In this document: one piece after another, positions 61,298-64,000 of the stretch
How positions within the stretch are numbered: position 1 is the stretch's first letter
Layout: each line of letters starts with the position of its first letter
DNA from: Streptosporangium album
GTDB taxonomy: Bacteria; Actinomycetota; Actinomycetes; Streptosporangiales; Streptosporangiaceae
Reading direction: 5' to 3'
Length of the DNA: 64,000 nt
NCBI RefSeq assembly: GCF_014203795.1
Contig: NZ_JACHJU010000001.1
Coordinates: 3,844,001 to 3,908,000 of the forward strand
Program-made: the position numbers and the translations under genes
Notes under the pieces: generated by a model
Seen by the model: only the letters and a program-made list of their open reading frames with translations
What the model was told of the DNA's origin: nothing
Databases searched by the model: none

Positions 61298-61794
61298 CGC
61301 ATGCTCCCGTGGGTCGCCGGTGAGGGGGAAAGGGAGGATCTCAGCTTGTCCAGGCCCCGCGAGGCCTGGCTGCGCACGGTTCCCGAGGAGATGCCGAGCA
61401 CCTTGGCGATCTCGGCGTCGGTGAGCTGCTCGTAGTAGCGCAGCACCAGTACGGCCCGCTGCCTGCGGGGCAGCGCGGACAGCTCCTCCCAGAGCCCCTG
61501 CTCCTCATCGGAGGGGAAGACCTCGTGACCGGCCCGCTCCGGAGGCTCTCCGGTGAGGTGTTCGCGCCTGCGCCGCCGCCAGACGCTGATGTGCAGCCGC
61601 GCCATCGTGGTCCGCGCGTAGCTCTGCGGGCTGTCCTTGCGGCGAACCCTAGGCCAGGCGCCGCGCAGCCGTAAGAGGGCCTCCTGGACGAGGTCGGCGG
61701 CGTCGTGGGGGTTTCCGGTCAGCACGTACCCGTAGCGGAGCAGCGCGTCCGCGTGCTCGGCCACGAAGCTGTCGAAGCCGGGTTCGTCGTCCAC
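61294..61794 (-). CDS. SigE-family ECF RNA polymerase sigma factor
   Basis: 166 aa. Region 2: FDSFVAEHADALLRYGYVLT, HDAADLVQEALLRLRGAWPR, SYARTTMARLHISVWRRRRR. Region 4: LPRRQRAVLVLRYYEQLTDA, EIAKVLGISSGTVRSQASRG. ATG start with GAAGGG close upstream. Same family as the genes at 11.9 and 34.1 kb, here paired with a propeller-type membrane partner. Confidence 0.9.
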   Translation of the reverse strand: MDDEPGFDSFVAEHADALLRYGYVLTGNPHDAADLVQEALLRLRGAWPRVRRKDSPQSYARTTMARLHISVWRRRRREHLTGEPPERAGHEVFPSDEEQGLWEELSALPRRQRAVLVLRYYEQLTDAEIAKVLGISSGTVRSQASRGLDKLRSSLSPSPATHGSMR

Positions 61795-62126
61795 CTGTCA
61801 TCCCTTCTCGATCGTCAAGACCCAGACGACTTCGGGGGCGGAAGTGTTGCATCACATGGAGGAATGTTTTCCCGGGCTCTCGGAGGCCCGGCTCGCTCCA
61901 GAGCGGTGTCCGGCGCCGATCTGTCGGCTACCGTTGCCGGATTTTCCCCCGGACCATCCCGTACCTCTCAACGGTGATCAACCTCGGATGCGCCCCGAAC
62001 CCTTGTGAACCGCCTGCGCGCAGGCGACCGCGCCCGTTTCGATCGTTAGCCGCCTGCCGAATTCGGGTAGGGAACCACCTGTACAGGTGAGCCCCCCGAA
62101 AGATCAGACAACGGGGGTGTGCTCAG
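61795..62126. other. Divergent intergenic region between sigma factor and repeat-protein genes
   Basis: 332 bases without a gene. The sigma promoter should lie in the left part. The right part has CGCCTGCGCGCAGGCG (a GC-rich dyad near 62010) and the 14-bp palindrome at 62076-62089. I see no RNA gene. Confidence 0.6.
62076..62089. promoter_or_regulatory. Perfect 14-bp palindrome upstream of repeat-protein gene
   Basis: CACCTGTACAGGTG is its own reverse complement and lies 37 bases before the GTG of the repeat protein. Its length and position suggest an operator for a dimeric regulator. Confidence 0.55.
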
Positions 62127-62990
62127 GTGAGTGTTGTACGGGCCGGCGTGATGGCCCTGCTCATAGGGGTTGCGGCGGTTGGCGCGACCCAGCACTCGAA
62201 GCCGGCGTCCGACCGACCCGGGAGCTGGGTGGTCAAGCGGCACAAGAGCTCGGTTCACCAGCGACCCGCACGGTGGTCGACCGGCCGGTCCAACGATCGG
62301 CCTTCGGCCTGGTTCGCCAAGTGGCGTAAAGGGTGGGGATCCGATCAGCCCGAGGGGTCCGGGTACGGGCGCTACCGGAACCGGTCGTTCAGCGAGCCCA
62401 TTGGGTCGGGTGCCGGGCGGCACCGGGGATGGCCGTCCGACGGGCCCGGAGGGACGGAGGGCAGGCGGTATCGGAGCCGGTCGTTCGACGGGACCGAGGG
62501 GCCGGGTGCCGGGCGGCGTAAGGGGTGGGGATCCGATCAGCCTGAGGGGTACGGGCGTTACCGGAATCGGTCGTTCGACGGGCCCAGGGGGTTCGGCGCC
62601 GGGCGTCGTAAGGGGTGGGGATCCGATCAGCCTGAGGGGTACGGGCGTTACCGGAATCGGTCGTTCGACGGGCCCGGGGGGTTCGGTGCCGGGCGGCACC
62701 GGGGATGGCTGCCCGACGGGCCCCGAGGGACGGAGGGCAGGCGGTATCGGAGCCGGTCGTTCGACGGGACCGAGGGGCCGGGTGCCGGGCGGCGTAAGGG
62801 GTGGGCGTCCGAGCGGCCTGAGGGGTCCGATGCCAGATGGCGCAGGAACCGGTCGTTCAAGCGGTCTGATGGCCGGAACCCCGGCAGGCAGAGAGACCCG
62901 TCCTCATCGGCGGACGACGGCGCACGGCCCTTCCGGGCCGGGACGGAGGCGGATCAGCCCGGCTGGTCGCCCGAAGAGCCGGATCTCTGA
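62127..62990 (+). CDS. Basic Gly/Arg-rich repeat protein, probably exported
   Basis: 287 aa from GTG (GGGGGTG about 7 bases upstream). The N-terminus [20 protein letters not shown] looks like a signal peptide or anchor. Residues 67-254 are six contiguous units of 30-32 residues with the pattern [18 protein letters not shown], then GAGR. The protein is rich in Arg, Gly and Ser, strongly basic, with Trp at a fixed position in every unit. The ends outside the repeats are basic (start) and acidic (end). No known family. Two other frames are also open through the repeats, but only this one starts with a signal-like segment. Confidence 0.6.
   Translation: MSVVRAGVMALLIGVAAVGATQHSKPASDRPGSWVVKRHKSSVHQRPARWSTGRSNDRPSAWFAKWRKGWGSDQPEGSGYGRYRNRSFSEPIGSGAGRHRGWPSDGPGGTEGRRYRSRSFDGTEGPGAGRRKGWGSDQPEGYGRYRNRSFDGPRGFGAGRRKGWGSDQPEGYGRYRNRSFDGPGGFGAGRHRGWLPDGPRGTEGRRYRSRSFDGTEGPGAGRRKGWASERPEGSDARWRRNRSFKRSDGRNPGRQRDPSSSADDGARPFRAGTEADQPGWSPEEPDL
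62325..62888 (+). repeat. Six tandem 90-96-bp coding repeats
   Basis: Units start at 62325, 62421, 62517, 62607, 62697 and 62793. Units 3 and 4 (90 bp each) are almost identical, and units 2 and 5 (96 bp each) are near copies, so the block seems to have grown by duplication of pairs. Confidence 0.9.
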
Positions 62991-63078
62991 TCCGGCAGGA
63001 TGAGACCGATCCGCTTTCCTCCACGACGGAGTGGGCCCCCAGCGGGCATCGTTGAGGGCCCTTGCGATGAGCGGAAGC

Positions 63079-63363
63079 TCACCATCCGCCGGGTGCCTGC
63101 CTGCCGGTTGCCTGCCCGGCCATATGGGCGACGTCCTCGGTGCCCTCCCTCATCAGCTTGCCGGCCAGGTCGGCCAGCGCGCGGCCCGCCGCGAGCTCGT
63201 CGCCGATCGACGGAACAGGCTGGTCGATCGGATTGCGCCGGGCATATGCGACGCTCTCTCTTCTCTTGCCGTCAGGCGTCATCAGGACGGCCTTGGCCGT
63301 GGTGACATCGTCCTTGTCGTCCTCGCTGATGTATATCTGCACATCCCACTGCTTCGATTCCAT
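63079..63363 (-). CDS. DUF1876 domain-containing protein
   Basis: 94 aa from the ATG at 63363 (GAGGAGG 8 bases upstream). KQWDVQIYISEDDKDDVTTA, a KAVLMTPDGKRRESVAYARR segment, then DQPVPSIGDELAAGRALADL are the DUF1876 pattern, a small alpha/beta fold with unknown function that is common in actinomycetes. Cytosolic. The nine-residue longer frame upstream is less likely. Confidence 0.85.
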   Translation of the reverse strand: MESKQWDVQIYISEDDKDDVTTAKAVLMTPDGKRRESVAYARRNPIDQPVPSIGDELAAGRALADLAGKLMREGTEDVAHMAGQATGRQAPGGW

Positions 63364-63537
63364 CACCAACACCTCCTCGTTCCAGCCTCCTCCTCCGCAG
63401 GCATCGCCGGAAGGGCCATCGGACCTGCATGAACAGGGTTTTGCCGTCCCCGGTGTCCGGAGGCCGGTCTCCCGGCCAGGGCCGGGAGACGAGGGAGGGA
63501 GCCCCGGAGGGGATCAGGGGCCGTCCGGCTATGTCGT

Positions 63538-63999
63538 TCAGGTGGCCGTCTTCGGTGTCAGGGCCGGCGACCGCCCCGTGAACCTGGGCGGAGCCCCGCC
63601 GGACCCGCCGGCGTCCGGCTGTCCCCGGCGGGCGGGCACGGGGCCGGAGCCCAGCGCGTCACGCAGCGTGGGATGGACCGTGAGGCAGCGTTCCAGACCG
63701 GTGACGCGCAGCAGTTCGACCGTGGGAGGCCGGGGTGAGGCGAGGCGGACCGCGACGCCGCGCGGCCGGGCGCGGCGTTGGACGCCGATCAGCACAGCCA
63801 GCCCGGAGACGTCGCGGAACGACACCTCCGACAGGTCGAAGACAAGGAGGTCCGTGCTGCGGCGGAGCGCGATGAGCAGGTATTCGCGCAGCGCCGGGCT
63901 GGTGGTGACGTCGATGTCGCCGCACAGCCCGACGACGGTGTGGGCCGGCCGGTGGGTGGCCGGGAGGCTCGTGCCGGCGGGTGCCCCGGCCGGAACCAC
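63538..63999 (-). CDS. STAS-domain anti-sigma factor antagonist (5' end may lie outside window)
   Basis: 153 codons from a GTG one base from the right edge, so the true start may be beyond it. GLCGDIDVTTSPALREYLLI and LLVFDLSEVSFRDVSGLAVL are the STAS core with the phosphorylatable Ser in DVSG; the tail after about residue 120 is low-complexity. It is a second orphan STAS protein in the window and could be a partner of SpoIIE/HATPase proteins. Confidence 0.82.
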   Translation of the reverse strand: MVPAGAPAGTSLPATHRPAHTVVGLCGDIDVTTSPALREYLLIALRRSTDLLVFDLSEVSFRDVSGLAVLIGVQRRARPRGVAVRLASPRPPTVELLRVTGLERCLTVHPTLRDALGSGPVPARRGQPDAGGSGGAPPRFTGRSPALTPKTAT

Positions 64000-64000
64000 G

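Noticed and set aside
62046..63003. Alternative open frames through the repeat region (plus frame from 62170, minus frame from 62699)
   Set aside because: They are open because the repeat DNA lacks stops in several frames. Neither has a signal-like start or a good ribosome site, and the minus frame would end beside the palindrome.

Overview
This is a high-G+C, gene-dense chromosomal segment of a filamentous actinomycete. GTG and TTG starts are common, and gene pairs often overlap by 4 bases. Streptosporangiaceae (Streptosporangium/Nonomuraea-like) is the best guess. The clues are several SigE-type ECF sigma factors each paired with a one-TM secreted-domain partner of the CU044_5270 type, an XRE/DUF5753 + DUF397 pair, a class F sortase, a spore-associated protein A homologue and large BTAD regulators. 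This placement is inference: no rRNA or other phylogenetic marker is present, and I saw no tRNA genes or CRISPR array.

Layout. 0-1.7 kb: the end of a type VII secretion locus with an ADP-ribosyltransferase toxin and a companion gene that runs off the left edge. 1.8-17 kb: accessory and regulatory genes (methyltransferase/CGNR pair, TetR-fucosidase operon, AfsR-like BTAD regulator beside an FAD monooxygenase, ECF sigma pair, several truncated genes, VOC and DHFR-like enzymes). 17.1-22.0 kb: a pile of four insertion sequences. An IS982 element abuts an IS630 element, an IS701 element sits at their junction, and an IS3 element sits inside the IS701 transposase. Target duplications and an in-frame reconstruction allow most of the order to be deduced. 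22-27 kb: membrane and secreted proteins, an LRR protein and a GT2 glycosyltransferase. 27.1-29.7 kb: a cobalt/nickel ECF transporter operon (cbiMN fusion, cbiQ, cbiO). 29.8-38.3 kb: STAS protein, SDR plus crotonase, rhomboid protease, a divergent ECF module with matching promoter-like boxes, a partial rhomboid duplication, and a NarL-type two-component system.

38.4-47.9 kb is mostly core metabolism and regulation: a lone UTRA-domain protein, serC, citrate synthase, pdxH, an MFS exporter, a DtxR/IdeR iron regulator and a multidomain SpoIIE phosphatase. 47.9-64 kb is accessory again: a second FAD monooxygenase with divergent TetR, a hydrolase, acyl-CoA dehydrogenase, a low-G+C surface protein next to a class F sortase, spore-associated protein, two more ECF sigma/partner pairs, an XRE/DUF397 module with two coupled small genes, a basic 30-32-residue repeat protein with no family I recognise, a DUF1876 protein and a STAS protein.

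The dominant theme is signalling and cell-surface regulation: four ECF modules, three TetR regulators, two STAS proteins, a SpoIIE phosphatase, a two-component system, and BTAD and XRE regulators. The most novel-looking items are the T7SS ART toxin, the basic repeat protein with its 14-bp palindrome, the mosaic sortase-linked surface protein, and the XRE/DUF397 module with its divergent small genes.
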